From positions 1 through 6,149 of the forward strand of contig URLB01000113.1 in NCBI GenBank assembly GCA_900548595.1: a stretch of DNA of 6,149 nucleotides, in the 5' to 3' direction. The position numbers and the translations under genes are program-made. Below the pieces are notes generated by a model. The model saw only the letters and a list, made by a program, of their open reading frames with translations. It had not been told where the DNA came from and searched no databases. Positions 1 to 5,794 of the stretch are shown in pieces. Position 1 is the first letter of the stretch, and each line of letters opens with the position of its first letter. This DNA comes from an uncultured Eubacteriales bacterium (GTDB lineage Bacteria > Bacillota > Clostridia > Lachnospirales > Anaerotignaceae).

Positions 1-92
1 AGCTGGGTTTTCATGTGCAGGATGTTATTTTCCTGCTGATCTGTCTGGGAGCATTTGCAGCGCAAATCTATGTGCTTGCCGCAAGGGGGTGA
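1..92 (+). CDS. C-terminal end of a membrane protein, probably the EcfT-type permease of an ECF importer (partial, 5' end outside window)
   Basis: The frame is open from the left edge to a TGA at 90-92 and gives about 30 residues, including a hydrophobic run (DVIFLLICLGAFAAQIYVLA) that reads as a last membrane helix followed by a short basic tail. The stop lies only 5 nt before the preferred ATG (98) of the ATPase gene, so the two genes are translationally coupled. Energy-coupling-factor importers usually encode the transmembrane coupling protein (EcfT, CbiQ-like) next to the ATPases, and that position is the main reason for this call. The visible part contains no diagnostic motif, since the EcfT coupling helices lie further upstream. 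It could instead be the substrate-binding S component. That this is the end of a real coding region is fairly sure; the identity is inference from context. Confidence 0.5.
   Translation, partial: LGFHVQDVIFLLICLGAFAAQIYVLAARG
83..92 (+). promoter_or_regulatory. Ribosome binding site deciding the start of the double ATPase gene
   Basis: The purine-rich AAGGGGGTGA ends 5 nt before the ATG at 98. A GTG at 89, in the same frame, lies inside this motif and would have no room for its own ribosome binding site. The ATG at 98, giving a protein that begins MIECQDVSFSYP, is therefore the better start. The site overlaps the stop codon of the upstream gene. Confidence 0.6.
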
Positions 93-97
93 AGGAA

Positions 98-1612
98 ATG
101 ATTGAATGTCAAGATGTGTCCTTTTCCTATCCGGCCAGCGCCCTTCCTGACAGTGAGAGGCAGGCCGGTGGCGCTTTGAAACATATTTCCTGCACCATTG
201 AGGACGGTTCTTTTGTCCTGCTCTGCGGGACTTCCGGCTGTGGAAAAACGACCATGACCCGGTTGTTTAACGGACTGATCCCTCATTACCATGAGGGGAC
301 TTATACCGGCTCCGTCTATCTGGATGAAAAGGACACCCGTGACCTGTCACTGTTTGATATTTCTCTGAAAGTCGGCTCTGTATTTCAAAATCCGCGTTCT
401 CAGTTTTTCAATGTGGACACGACCAGCGAACTGGCTTTCGGCCCGGAAAACCACGGGATGCCGGAAGATATCGTGCGCGACCGGGTAAAGTGTGTAGCTA
501 CACAACTAAAGCTGGAGCCGCTGCTTGATAGAAGTATTTTTTCTTTGTCCGGCGGTGAAAAGCAAAAAATCGCCTGCGGATCAGCAGCGGCGATTGCCCC
601 GGATGTTTATGTGCTGGATGAGCCATCATCCAACCTTGACGCATACGCTATCGCTGATTTCCGGCAGCTTCTCTTTACTTTGAAATCGCAGGGAAAGACC
701 ATCATCATCTCTGAACATCGGCTGTATTATCTGTCCGGCCTCTTTGACCGTGTCCTGTACCTGAAAGATGGAGAAATCGAAGGTGATTATACAGCAGAGG
801 AATTTTGCGGCCTGTCGGCAAAACAGCGCGACGATATGGGATTGCGTCCTCTTGACCTTGCGGGGCTTTCAGAAGTTGAAAGCCCGCCGCAGAGAATGAA
901 CGAGGCGGTTTGGACGATAAAGAATGTGTCCTTCGCCTATAAGCATGAGCCGGAAACCTTGCATATAACGGAGACCTCTTTCCCATCCGGCAGCGCCACG
1001 GCCATCATCGGACATAATGGTGCGGGAAAATCCACCTTTGCCCGGTGCCTCTGCGGGTTGGAAAAGCACTTCAAGGGAACGGTGCAGGATCAAAGCAAGA
1101 ACTATTCCAGAAAAGAACGATTGAAACTCTGCTATATGGTTATGCAGGATGTAAACCACCAGCTCTTTACCGAAAGTGTTCTGGATGAAATTCTGCTCAG
1201 TATGAGAACCGAGGATAAACAGAAGGCAAGAGAAATCTTGCAGGAGATGGACTTGCTTTCCTTTGAGGACTGCCACCCGATGGGGCTGTCCGGCGGCCAA
1301 AAGCAGCGTGTGGCGGTTGCCTCTGCGATTGCTTCGGGGCGGTCTCTGATTTTATTTGATGAACCGACCAGCGGCCTTGACCTGTTTCACATGAGGCAGG
1401 TTGCCAATGTTGTTAATCAGGTGGCGAATACTGGAAGAACTGCGCTTGTGGTAACGCATGACCCGGAATTTATTCTACGCTGTTGCAATTATGTCCTTCA
1501 CTTAGAAAACGGGCAAATTCAGGAAAGTTATTCTATAGAGGATAGCGATGGCCGAGAACGCCTGCTAAAGTTTTTCCTGAGTGATATGAAGAAGGAGGTG
1601 TCCACAGAATGA
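98..1612 (+). CDS. Energy-coupling-factor (ECF) type ABC importer ATPase with two fused nucleotide-binding domains
   Basis: This 504-residue cytoplasmic protein carries two complete ABC ATPase domains in one chain, as in fused EcfA1-EcfA2 proteins, and would power uptake through an EcfT/S-component membrane complex. Domain 1 (about 1-240) has Walker A GTSGCGKTT (44-52), Q-loop FQNP (96-99), signature LSGGE (150-154), Walker B VLDEP (172-176) and switch His207. Domain 2 (about 270-500) has Walker A GHNGAGKST (305-313), Q-loop Gln350, signature LSGGQ (397-401), Walker B LFDEP (419-423) and switch His454. All catalytic motifs look intact in both halves. The FQNP Q-loop and the SSNLD D-loop fit the cobalt/vitamin-importer subfamily. 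The gene starts 5 nt after the upstream membrane gene and its TGA overlaps the ATG of the next gene (ATGA at 1609-1612), so it is in an operon. The substrate cannot be read from the ATPase. A neighbouring exporter-fold ABC gene recalls siderophore-type modules such as the equibactin transport genes, but that is inference. Confidence 0.88.
   Translation: MIECQDVSFSYPASALPDSERQAGGALKHISCTIEDGSFVLLCGTSGCGKTTMTRLFNGLIPHYHEGTYTGSVYLDEKDTRDLSLFDISLKVGSVFQNPRSQFFNVDTTSELAFGPENHGMPEDIVRDRVKCVATQLKLEPLLDRSIFSLSGGEKQKIACGSAAAIAPDVYVLDEPSSNLDAYAIADFRQLLFTLKSQGKTIIISEHRLYYLSGLFDRVLYLKDGEIEGDYTAEEFCGLSAKQRDDMGLRPLDLAGLSEVESPPQRMNEAVWTIKNVSFAYKHEPETLHITETSFPSGSATAIIGHNGAGKSTFARCLCGLEKHFKGTVQDQSKNYSRKERLKLCYMVMQDVNHQLFTESVLDEILLSMRTEDKQKAREILQEMDLLSFEDCHPMGLSGGQKQRVAVASAIASGRSLILFDEPTSGLDLFHMRQVANVVNQVANTGRTALVVTHDPEFILRCCNYVLHLENGQIQESYSIEDSDGRERLLKFFLSDMKKEVSTE
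1593..1600 (+). promoter_or_regulatory. Strong ribosome binding site for the truncated ABC half-transporter
   Basis: AGGAGGTG lies 8 nt before the ATG at 1609. This near-perfect Shine-Dalgarno sequence shows that the short reading frame beginning at 1609 is the front of a genuine gene and not a chance open frame. Confidence 0.7.
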
Positions 1613-1770
1613 AGGAGAAAAAGAAAGAGTCGCCCATAAGCGTCTTATGGGGATGGGGCAAAGCTTATCATGGAAAATTCATCGGCAGTATTATCGGAAT
1701 AGCTCCGGCGTCATATATACCGTTTAAGTATCCCGGCAGCATCCATATACTGTCCATTTTTTCATCATAG
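1609..1770 (+). pseudogene. 5' fragment of an ABC half-transporter (permease-ATPase) gene, cut off at the junction
   Basis: The ATG overlaps the stop of the double ATPase gene and has a strong ribosome binding site. The frame reads 53 codons to a TAG at 1768-1770. The first ~28 residues (MKEKKKESPISVLWGWGKAY, then HGKFIGSI) look like the cytoplasmic lead-in and the beginning of helix 1 of an exporter-fold ABC protein with fused membrane and ATPase domains, normally about 570-600 residues. From about codon 29 the text stops resembling this family, because the DNA from about 1690 on belongs to another gene read on the opposite strand. The product would lack nearly all of the membrane domain and the whole ATPase, so it cannot work. 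In similar operons two such genes usually follow the ECF ATPase; neither is complete here. The family call rests on recall of N-terminal sequence and on operon context, with no catalytic motif visible. Confidence 0.6.
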
Positions 1771-1805
1771 AGAGGCATTACTCCTATCACTGGTTTTTCA
1801 GCCAT
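1668..1805 (-). pseudogene. 5' fragment of a class I glutamine amidotransferase-like / peptidase C26 gene (gamma-glutamyl-GABA hydrolase family), cut off at the junction
   Basis: On the minus strand an ATG at 1805-1803 opens a frame that reads MAEKPVIGVMPLYDEK and, further on, WMLPGYLNGIYDAGAIPIIL. This is the typical N-terminus of the PuuD-like peptidase C26 family: a beta strand with IGVMP, a W-x-L-P-x-Y segment, then the A-G-x-I-P-I-x-L-P strand. Family members are about 230-250 residues and hydrolyse gamma-glutamyl amide bonds with a Cys-His-Glu triad. Here only about 42 codons are recognisable (down to about 1681), and the frame then runs into foreign sequence and stops at a TGA at 1670-1668. 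The catalytic Cys and His would lie in the missing part. The start lies inside the 3' end of the patatin gene (19-nt overlap, different frame) and has its own ribosome binding site, so the gene was translationally coupled to patatin before it was cut. Confidence 0.72.
1681..1695. other. Breakpoint joining two unrelated gene fragments
   Basis: Plus-strand coding for the ABC half-transporter fades at about 1687-1695, and minus-strand coding for the C26 amidohydrolase fades at about 1680-1685, so the join falls within these few bases. Sequence here fits both genes (IGSI on plus, IILP on minus), as expected if a short stretch of identity lies at the junction. Base composition changes across it, from about half GC on the left to clearly AT-rich on the right. 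No insertion sequence, terminal repeat or integrase is visible at the join. It may be a deletion or recombination endpoint or a chimeric assembly join. Confidence 0.6.
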
Positions 1806-2632
1806 TCTTTCACCTCTTCCAGTCTTTCTTCTGCATTTTCTCTGCCCAGTTCATACATTTCCCATATCCTGGCAAGATTTTTTTCTGTCCTCGATATATT
1901 TACTGTTCGCGATGGTCTTATAACCATTATTTTCCCTTCTTCTTCAAGTTTATTTACATAATTAAGATTTTCAACGTATCTTAAATGCCGTGTTATTAAG
2001 GCGTCAACAAACTCAGGATATTTACCGTACATTTTTTTAGAAAGAAACGCGTTGTTCGGTTTCGGAATATATCCGATCGGTTTTGTAAGAATAACAACAA
2101 TTCTGTCATAGCCCATTTCCATAAATTTTTTAACGGGAACGCTGTCGCATATTCCTCCATCGAGCAGCTTAAATCCCTCTGTCTCCACTATTTGCGAAAC
2201 AAAAGGCATTGACGCCGAAGCCCTTATTAAATCTATTTGCTTAAAAACATCTTTGCATTTTAAATATTCCGCTCTTCCTGTTTCTACATTACTGCTTACC
2301 GTATAAAAATCTATTCCAGATTTCATATATGTATTATTATCAAACGGATCCAGTTTTTCCGGTATCTCATGGTAACAAAAATCCGTTTCCACCATATTTC
2401 CCGTTTTAAGCAAAGATTTAACGCTCATATATCGTTTATCATTTCTATATTTTAGCGTATATCTTATACTTCTTCCGTTCTGTTCGGAAATATAGTTTAC
2501 ACCATGAACGCAACCTGCCGATACTCCTATTACTCCGTCAACTTTTATTTTATTTTCATTAAAAATATCAAGGACTCCGGCTGTATATATTCCTCTCATA
2601 GCTCCGCCCTCAAGTACAAGTCCTGTTTTCAT
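1787..2632 (-). CDS. Patatin-like phospholipase (serine esterase of the YjjU-like bacterial group)
   Basis: The 281-residue protein has the full patatin signature. The glycine-rich oxyanion loop is EGGAMRG (8-14), the nucleophile elbow GVSAG (36-40) has catalytic Ser38, and DGG (158-160) has catalytic Asp158, giving the Ser-Asp dyad of lipid acyl hydrolases. The RASASMPF segment (137-144) ahead of the Asp is also typical. Length and end-to-end architecture match stand-alone bacterial patatins. There is no signal peptide or membrane segment, so it should act in the cytoplasm or at the inner face of the membrane on lipid acyl esters; the substrate is unknown. The start at 2632 is supported by AGAGGT (2646-2641) 8 nt upstream. 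Its 3' end overlaps the start of the truncated C26 gene by 19 nt, and it is transcribed divergently from the membrane protein gene at 2764. The lysine- and glutamate-rich C-terminus (about 250-281) is probably helical. Confidence 0.9.
   Translation of the reverse strand: MKTGLVLEGGAMRGIYTAGVLDIFNENKIKVDGVIGVSAGCVHGVNYISEQNGRSIRYTLKYRNDKRYMSVKSLLKTGNMVETDFCYHEIPEKLDPFDNNTYMKSGIDFYTVSSNVETGRAEYLKCKDVFKQIDLIRASASMPFVSQIVETEGFKLLDGGICDSVPVKKFMEMGYDRIVVILTKPIGYIPKPNNAFLSKKMYGKYPEFVDALITRHLRYVENLNYVNKLEEEGKIMVIRPSRTVNISRTEKNLARIWEMYELGRENAEERLEEVKEWLKNQ
1811..1816 (-). promoter_or_regulatory. Ribosome binding site of the truncated C26 gene, inside the patatin gene
   Basis: On the minus strand GAGGTG (1816-1811) lies 5 nt before the ATG at 1805-1803. 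It is embedded in the codons for the C-terminal Glu-Val-Lys of the patatin protein and supports reading the overlapping frame as a real start. Confidence 0.55.
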
Positions 2633-2669
2633 ACCAAACTACCTCTTTTCATAATAGGGCTTTTTTAAT

Positions 2670-2698
2670 TTGAATATACAATTCATATATGTTATTGT
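2670..2698 (+). promoter_or_regulatory. Candidate promoter for the membrane protein gene
   Basis: TTGAAT (2670-2675) and TATTGT (2693-2698) are 17 nt apart, each 4 of 6 to the sigma-A consensus. The site lies face to face with the candidate patatin promoter, and a start near 2705 would put the inverted repeat at 2708-2731 at the beginning of the transcript. Weak evidence in AT-rich DNA. Confidence 0.25.
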
Positions 2699-2700
2699 AA
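2673..2700 (-). promoter_or_regulatory. Candidate promoter for the patatin gene
   Basis: Reading the minus strand, TTACAA (2700-2695) and TATATT (2678-2673) are separated by 16 nt and match the sigma-A consensus at 4 and 5 of 6 positions. Transcription would start near 2666, leaving a leader of about 34 nt with the AGAGGT ribosome site. The region is very AT-rich, so chance matches are likely. Confidence 0.35.
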
Positions 2701-2707
2701 TAAGAAT

Positions 2708-2731
2708 AAGGTTATCACAAAAAATGACCTT
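2708..2731. repeat. Inverted repeat in the divergent intergenic region, possible operator or leader hairpin
   Basis: AAGGTTAT (2708-2715) and ATGACCTT (2724-2731) form an 8-bp inverted repeat with one T-G pair and an 8-nt centre. The right arm runs on into a short T run (to 2734), so as RNA from the plus strand it could act as a weak attenuator ahead of the gene at 2764. As DNA its size and symmetry suit a dimeric repressor. No regulator gene is present to pair with it. Confidence 0.35.
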
Positions 2732-2763
2732 TTTCAATATAACTATACATAAGGAGACATAAT

Positions 2764-3606
2764 ATGGTAATCAAAAAGCGACGAAAAAATAATTTTTTTA
2801 AGGCTATAAAAATGGAAATACGTCAGAACAAAGTACCTGCCGCAGTTTATTTTATACTGAGGGCAATCGTTATACTTGTGTTGATAAGGCAAATTTTTCT
2901 CGGAAACTATGAAAACGTATTCATGTGCGGTCTAACTTTGCTTTTGTTAATTGTACCGAGCCTCGTTCAGGTAACGTTCAGAATAGAAATACCAAGCGCC
3001 CTAGAAGTTATAATACTTATGTTTATTTTTTCCGCCGAAATTCTTGGAGAGGTAAATGAATTTTATATAAAAATACCGAACTGGGACACAATGCTGCATA
3101 CACTAAACGGCTTTTTGGCTGCGGCTATAGGATTCTCTCTTGTAAATCTTTTGAATGAAGATAAGCGTCTTTCGTTTAATCTTTCTCCGTTTTTTGTTGC
3201 TGTAGTGGCATTTTGTTTCTCCATGACAATAGGCGTGCTTTGGGAATTTTATGAGTTCTTTATGGATACAAATTTTGCTATGGATACACAGAAAGACACA
3301 ATCATTTATAATATAAATTCTGTCCTACTGAATCCCGAAAACATAAACGTTCCGTTCCATATAAAAAATATTACGTCAACTATTGTAAACGGAAACGAAC
3401 TTAATATAGGAGGATATCTGGACATAGGTTTAATAGATACGATGAAAGATCTCATAGTCAATTTTATAGGAGCGGTTACATTCTCTGTTATAGGTTACTT
3501 TTATCTAAAACATAAGGGCAAAGGCGTTCTTGTAAACAGCCTTGTTCCAAGTCCGAAAGATGATAGCAACGATTACCTAAAACAGTTGGAAAATCAAAAT
3601 AAATAG
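2764..3606 (+). CDS. Six-helix integral membrane protein of the YjdF/DUF2238-like type, function unknown
   Basis: The 280-residue protein has a basic N-terminus (KKRRKNN) and hydrophobic segments at about 25-43, 52-70, 77-95, 113-130, 142-165 and 228-248. Conserved-looking polar motifs lie in or near the later helices: WDTMLHTLNG (107-116), GVLWEFYEFF (157-166) and DTMKDLIVNFIGA (225-237). An Asp-x-x-x-His...Gly motif, a Trp-Glu-x-x-Glu motif and a later Asp-Thr-x-x-Asp-x-x-x-Asn motif recall the YjdF/DUF2238 family and, more distantly, VanZ-like proteins. Acidic and His residues placed in the membrane suggest an active or ion-binding site, but no reaction is established. A hydrophilic loop of about 55 residues (169-224) separates the last two helices. 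The ATG at 2764 is preceded by AAGGAGA (2751-2757) at good spacing. The gene is a single unit: divergent from patatin and ended by the hairpin at 3609-3645. Confidence 0.75.
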   Translation: MVIKKRRKNNFFKAIKMEIRQNKVPAAVYFILRAIVILVLIRQIFLGNYENVFMCGLTLLLLIVPSLVQVTFRIEIPSALEVIILMFIFSAEILGEVNEFYIKIPNWDTMLHTLNGFLAAAIGFSLVNLLNEDKRLSFNLSPFFVAVVAFCFSMTIGVLWEFYEFFMDTNFAMDTQKDTIIYNINSVLLNPENINVPFHIKNITSTIVNGNELNIGGYLDIGLIDTMKDLIVNFIGAVTFSVIGYFYLKHKGKGVLVNSLVPSPKDDSNDYLKQLENQNK

Positions 3607-3608
3607 TT

Positions 3609-3645
3609 AAAAAGCGGTGCGTAAATATTTACGTACCGCTTTTTT
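3609..3645. terminator. Bidirectional intrinsic terminator between convergent genes
   Basis: An 18-bp near-perfect inverted repeat (left arm 3609-3626, right arm 3627-3644) has one G-T pair and essentially no spacer, so the hairpin tip would open to about 4 nt. The GC-containing section GCGGT/ACCGC is flanked by five A on the left and six T on the right, so both strands produce a hairpin followed by a U run. It sits 2 nt after the membrane protein stop and 12 nt before the end of the converging antiporter gene, and probably terminates both. Confidence 0.9.
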
Positions 3646-3656
3646 ATGATACATTT

Positions 3657-5291
3657 TTAAACTTCTTTTGAAATATTTATTCTTCTTACAATTAGTATCA
3701 CTGCAATCATAGATATAATAGCAATCGGAAGATTTATCAGCCAGTTTTGTATAACCGCAGCCAATATATAGTTAACGGCTGATACTGCCGCTACCAGTAT
3801 TGCATAAGGAAGCTGAGTCGAAACATGGTTTATATGGTCGCATTGAGCTCCCGTAGAAGCCATAATAGTAGTGTCCGAAATCGGAGAGCAATGGTCTCCG
3901 CATACAGCTCCTGCAAGGGTTGCCGAAACGGTTATTATAAGGATTTCACTTGATGGATCAAGTATAGGCACAACTATAGGTAAAAGTATGCCAAATGTTC
4001 CCCAGGAAGTTCCCGTAGCAAAGGCAAGGAAAACCGCAATACAAAAAACAATAACAGGAAGAAGTATTTGAACCGCACCCTTACTGTTTTCAAGAAGTCC
4101 GGCTACGAACACATCGGCTCCAAGAAGACCTGTAATTCCGCTGAGTGTCCATGCGAATGTAAGTATAAGTATTGCAGGAACCATAGCTTTAAATCCTTCT
4201 GGCAAACAAGACATAAATTCCTGGAAAGTCAGTACTCGCCTTATCATATAAAAAACAAATGTAATTATAAGTGCAGCAACAGAACCCAGAAGAAGTCCGA
4301 CAGGCGCAACGCAGTTAGCAAATGCATTTATAAAGCTTTCTCCCTCAAAAAAGCCTCCCGTATAAATCATTCCGATAATACAGCTTATTATAAGAACTAT
4401 TACGGGAAATACAAGATCTATAACTTTTCCGTTGGCTTTTACGGCCGTGGTGTTTTCTTCATACGGTCTAGACTCCGTAGTAAATATATCATCATTTAAT
4501 TGAGCGTTTCTCTCATGAGTAAGCATCGGTCCAAAATCCGTATTTGTAAAAATAAGAGTAAGCATAGCTACGATTGTAAGCAACGCATAGAAATTATACG
4601 GTATAGCCCTAATAAAAAGTTCAAGCCCGTTTATTCCGGGTATATCGGCTGCAATGCCTGCTACTGCGGCAGCCCATGAAGAAATAGGCGCGATTATACA
4701 TACAGGCGCGGCAGTAGAATCTATAATATAAGAAAGTTTGGCTCTGGATACTTTATGCGTATCCGTAACAGGTCGCATAACGCTTCCGACTGTGAGACAG
4801 TTAAAGTAATCGTCTATAAAAATCAATACTCCCAGTACGAAAGTTGAAAGAAGAGCGCCTTTTCTTGTTTTTATAGTTTTTTTCGCCCATTCTCCGTATG
4901 CTGCCGAACCTCCGGCTTTGTTCATCAAAACAACCATAATTCCCAGGACAACAAGGAAAATAAGAATTCCCACATTTCCGCTGTTAGATAACTTTGCTAA
5001 CAAGCCTCCGTCCGTCTTATCTGTAAAAATTGTCAAAAACCCTTCTTTTATATTAAAATTGGAATAAAACAAACCTCCGACAACTATACCTACAAACAAC
5101 GACGAATATACCTCTTTTGTAATAAGAGCAAGAATAATAGCCACAAGCGGAGGCACAAGCGACCAAAAAGTCGCATACATCCTGCTTGTCTCCCCATCGG
5201 CCCCACCGGCAAACGCTGTAGAAGTAAATGCCAGCATAACAGCCGAAAAAGCCACAGCCGCTCCTAAGCCGAGTCTTTTTTTGCTAATCAT
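3657..5291 (-). CDS. NhaC-family Na+/H+ antiporter
   Basis: This 544-residue polytopic membrane protein belongs to the NhaC group of the ion transporter superfamily, which exchanges Na+ (or organic anions in some relatives) against H+. Family-typical motifs are FIDDYFN (158-164) with a paired Asp in a helix, an SYIIDSTAAPVCIIAPISSW stretch (187-206), ATGTSWGTFG (425-434) and GDHCSPISDTT (465-475). The internal similarity of these Asp/Ser/Thr-rich segments reflects the inverted-repeat fold of the superfamily. The first ~28 residues look like a signal sequence (KKRLG, hydrophobic core, then TSTAFA before GG), probably an extra N-terminal helix or cleaved leader. A hydrophilic stretch at about 250-290 separates the halves. 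The start at 5291 has AAAGGGG (5305-5299) 7 nt upstream. It lies 36 nt after peptide deformylase and is probably the last gene of that operon, ended by the hairpin at 3609-3645. The exact substrate (Na+, or malate/lactate as in MleN) cannot be set from sequence alone. Confidence 0.88.
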   Translation of the reverse strand: MISKKRLGLGAAVAFSAVMLAFTSTAFAGGADGETSRMYATFWSLVPPLVAIILALITKEVYSSLFVGIVVGGLFYSNFNIKEGFLTIFTDKTDGGLLAKLSNSGNVGILIFLVVLGIMVVLMNKAGGSAAYGEWAKKTIKTRKGALLSTFVLGVLIFIDDYFNCLTVGSVMRPVTDTHKVSRAKLSYIIDSTAAPVCIIAPISSWAAAVAGIAADIPGINGLELFIRAIPYNFYALLTIVAMLTLIFTNTDFGPMLTHERNAQLNDDIFTTESRPYEENTTAVKANGKVIDLVFPVIVLIISCIIGMIYTGGFFEGESFINAFANCVAPVGLLLGSVAALIITFVFYMIRRVLTFQEFMSCLPEGFKAMVPAILILTFAWTLSGITGLLGADVFVAGLLENSKGAVQILLPVIVFCIAVFLAFATGTSWGTFGILLPIVVPILDPSSEILIITVSATLAGAVCGDHCSPISDTTIMASTGAQCDHINHVSTQLPYAILVAAVSAVNYILAAVIQNWLINLPIAIISMIAVILIVRRINISKEV

Positions 5292-5327
5292 ATTTTTTCC
5301 CCTTTCAATTTTAATAAACTTTTATCT

Positions 5328-5780
5328 TCAGTCGAGATATTCGGTAACCTTGTCGGTAAAAACTATTCCGTCCAAGTGGTCTATTTCATGGCAAAGACAT
5401 TTGGCCATTTCTCCCGAACGATCAAGAATTATTTTCTCACCTTTCTCATTTAAAGCCTCTACTTTTACTCTCATAGGTCTTTTTGTCTTTCCGAATATAC
5501 CCGGGAAACTGAGACACCCCTCAATACAATCACGCTCTCCTATTTGTTCCACTATAACAGGATTTACAAGCTTTAAAAAGTCTCCCTCATAATCAATTAC
5601 CACAAGCCTTTTTAAAATTCCTATCTGGTTTGCCGCCAATGCGGCTCCATTATTGCTTGCATGCAACGTATCCATCATATCGTCTAATAACATACGTATT
5701 TTGTCATTAACTTCCGTAACTTCCCTGCCCTTTTTTCTGAGCGCTTCATCATTTTTAAATCTGAGCTGTCTTACAGCCAT
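5328..5780 (-). CDS. def: Peptide deformylase
   Basis: The 150-residue metalloenzyme removes the formyl group from the N-terminal Met of new proteins at the ribosome exit. The three family motifs are in order: GAALAANQ (45-52, motif 1, Gln52 in the active site), EGCLS (87-91, Cys89 a metal ligand) and HEIDH (131-135, His131 and His135 metal ligands, Glu132 the general base). The usual motif 1 is G-x-G-x-A-A-x-Q; here the second Gly is Ala. The frame also allows a GTG start at 5789, but CACCTT on the plus strand (5789-5794, AAGGTG on minus) is 8 nt from the ATG at 5780 and would overlap the GTG, so the ATG (MAVRQLRF) is chosen. It begins 12 nt after the nucleoside hydrolase stop and ends 36 nt before the antiporter, indicating one transcript. 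Length is short but normal for clostridial deformylases. Confidence 0.95.
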   Translation of the reverse strand: MAVRQLRFKNDEALRKKGREVTEVNDKIRMLLDDMMDTLHASNNGAALAANQIGILKRLVVIDYEGDFLKLVNPVIVEQIGERDCIEGCLSFPGIFGKTKRPMRVKVEALNEKGEKIILDRSGEMAKCLCHEIDHLDGIVFTDKVTEYLD

Positions 5781-5788
5781 TTCAATCA

Positions 5789-5794
5789 CACCTT
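5789..5794 (-). promoter_or_regulatory. Ribosome binding site deciding the deformylase start
   Basis: AAGGTG on the minus strand is 8 nt before ATG (5780-5778). It touches the stop codon TAA (5795-5793) of the upstream nucleoside hydrolase gene, consistent with translational coupling, and rules against the GTG at 5789-5787. Confidence 0.6.

Noticed and set aside
68..292. Short minus-strand frame at the left edge
   Set aside because: It is antisense to the ATPase N-terminus and Walker A region, and has low-complexity, unrecognisable sequence.
705..1300. Two open minus-strand frames opposite the double ATPase gene
   Set aside because: They lie fully antisense to a protein with all ABC motifs intact, have no recognisable domain and lack good ribosome binding sites.
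1696..1770. The tail of the truncated ABC frame as a genuine novel small protein C-terminus
   Set aside because: These bases are better explained as the minus strand of the C26 gene, whose codons match that family up to the breakpoint.
3609..3645. The long palindrome as a mobile-element end or recombination site
   Set aside because: Its position between convergent stops, with A and T runs on either side, is fully explained by a bidirectional terminator, and no second copy is seen.
3871..4499. Two plus-strand open frames inside the antiporter gene
   Set aside because: They are antisense to conserved NhaC motifs. The translations are rich in Lys, Ser, Tyr and Asn and do not resemble a protein family.
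5281..5592. Plus-strand frame opposite peptide deformylase
   Set aside because: It is the complement of the deformylase coding region, whose catalytic motifs are all present.
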